Shown here: positions 14,747 to 15,636 of the stretch, piece by piece | Layout: each line of letters opens with the position of its first letter | Position numbering within the stretch: position 1 is the stretch's first letter | Assembly (NCBI GenBank): GCA_902775835.1 | Contig: CACYNZ010000040.1 | Coordinates: forward strand, 1-15,636 | Length of the DNA: 15,636 bases | Reading direction: 5' to 3' | Origin: an uncultured Eubacteriales bacterium | Lineage (GTDB): Bacteria; Bacillota_A; Clostridia; Christensenellales; Aristaeellaceae | Program-made: the position numbers and the translations under genes | Notes under the pieces: generated by a model | The model's input: the letters and a program-made list of their open reading frames with translations, nothing else | Database searches by the model: none | Told to the model about the DNA's origin: nothing

Positions 14747-15636
14747 TCACAGATTCAGCGCGTCATAGACCAGATCGCGGATCCGCGGATGCCGCTGGTT
14801 CCACGACAGGAAGTCGCCCGCCACGTGCTGCAGATACACAATGGACAGATGGTGCACGGGATCACAGACAAAGTATCCGCCGCCGTTTCCGTCCCAGCCG
14901 AACTCACCGGCGGGACTTCTGTACAGGGTCGGATCCATCAGGGTGCGCACCGCAAGGCCGTATCCGTATCCGCGCACATGCCGGATCTTATGAAAATCCT
15001 GCCACGCTTTCCCGCGCTGCCGGTTGGTGCGCATGTCCCGTACCGAATCTTCGGAAAGAATCCGCGCTCCGCTGGCCGCTGTGCCGCCGCAGGCAAGCGC
15101 ATCCGCCAGAAGGCTCAGGCCTTCCACGTCCGCCATCAGCCCGCCGCCTCCGCCTTCCAGAAACGGTGTTTCCCGGAGGTAGCTGAGATTCCGGGAAATC
15201 TCCTCCATGGAGGCATCTTCCCGCCTGGCGTACTGGCGCCGTATCCTGGCGCGGTCCGCTTCCGTGGGATGATACGTCATTCTTCCCGCGCCGAGTGGGT
15301 CACAGATGCGTTCCTGCAGCTGCGCTTCCAGGCTCGCATGCTCAACGCTCATCAGCACAGCGCCCAGCACGTCGAGGCAGAGGCTGTACCGGAACCCGCA
15401 CCCGGGCTCAAACCCCAGCGGCGAGCGGGCAATCCCCCGGGCAATGTCCACCATACTGGCCGCCTGCCCGTGCTCCAGATAGGCGCTTTTGATGCCCTCT
15501 GACTCCAGATCATAGTCCAGGCCCGCCTGCATGCTCATGAGATGCACGAGCTTTATGGGATTCCGGGCTTCCCTCAGGCCCTCGCCCGTCCGGACCTGCA
15601 TGTGCGAAAACTCCGTGAGATATCGGCTCAGCGGAT
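14747..15636 (-). CDS. Second beta-lactamase-family serine hydrolase, N-terminus beyond window
   Basis: About 295 residues are visible and the frame is still open at the right edge, so the N-terminal part with the SxxK nucleophile motif is outside the window. The visible start PLSRYLTEFSHMQV corresponds to the segment that follows SxxK in this family. It continues with a HLMSMQAGLDY block (the usual HLLTHTAGL), a second motif region FRYSLCLDVLGAVL and a third-motif region FGWDGNGGGYFVCDP, which look closer to the EstB-type esterase/carboxypeptidase branch than to the neighbour at 12713-13765. It is convergent with murQ, the two stop codons touching with no base between. The function is likely hydrolysis of an ester or peptide bond; a link to cell-wall salvage rests only on position. 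Confidence 0.88.
   Translation of the reverse strand, partial: PLSRYLTEFSHMQVRTGEGLREARNPIKLVHLMSMQAGLDYDLESEGIKSAYLEHGQAASMVDIARGIARSPLGFEPGCGFRYSLCLDVLGAVLMSVEHASLEAQLQERICDPLGAGRMTYHPTEADRARIRRQYARREDASMEEISRNLSYLRETPFLEGGGGGLMADVEGLSLLADALACGGTAASGARILSEDSVRDMRTNRQRGKAWQDFHKIRHVRGYGYGLAVRTLMDPTLYRSPAGEFGWDGNGGGYFVCDPVHHLSIVYLQHVAGDFLSWNQRHPRIRDLVYDALNL

Noticed and set aside
1..15636. Insertion sequences, phage genes, CRISPR repeats, tRNA or rRNA genes.
   Set aside because: No transposase or integrase motifs, no repeated spacer pattern and no tRNA-like cloverleaf were recognised; the window is almost fully filled by metabolic genes.

Overview
The window looks like chromosomal DNA from a host-associated, fairly GC-rich member of the Bacillota. 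The reasons are strong AGGAGG-type ribosome binding sites, sigma-A-like promoters, a perfect match to a CcpA cre element, tight co-directional operons, and gene content aimed at host glycans and peptidoglycan. No phylogenetic marker is present, so the genus cannot be named. I see no mobile element, CRISPR array, rRNA or tRNA, and no gene-free stretch longer than about 200 bases.

Region A (positions 1-9665, all minus strand) reads as one seven-gene operon running leftwards from a promoter region near 9700. In transcription order it holds a GH20 beta-N-acetylhexosaminidase, a BadF-type N-acetylglucosamine kinase, a SIS-domain sugar-phosphate protein, a short ceramidase-like zinc amidase, a GH130 beta-mannoside phosphorylase, a GH38 alpha-mannosidase, and a DUF4434 glycosidase-like protein cut by the window edge. 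Spacings are mostly 15-20 bases, one pair overlaps by 8 bases, and one gap is 85 bases. No product shows a signal peptide. Together this looks like an intracellular pathway for imported host N-glycan fragments. GH20 would remove terminal GlcNAc, GH38 would remove alpha-mannose, and GH130 would split Man-beta-1,4-GlcNAc with phosphate into Man-1-P and GlcNAc, which the kinase would then phosphorylate. The usual next enzymes, NagA and NagB, are absent here. The zinc amidase and the SIS protein occupy the positions where a deacetylase and a deaminase would be expected; this is the most interesting hypothesis in the window.

Region B (9666-12654) starts with a 194-base divergent promoter region carrying the cre match. 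It continues rightwards with an M20-family amidohydrolase and, from its own strong promoter, a two-domain PPK2-type polyphosphate:AMP phosphotransferase, followed by a long perfect hairpin.

Region C (12713-15636) centres on murQ (MurNAc-6-P etherase, plus strand), with a beta-lactamase-family serine hydrolase on each side, both on the minus strand. The right-hand one is cut by the window edge. murQ and its left neighbour are divergent and share a 75-base control region with an operator-like palindrome. This suggests peptidoglycan salvage that also feeds GlcNAc-6-P, so regions A and C would converge on the same metabolite.
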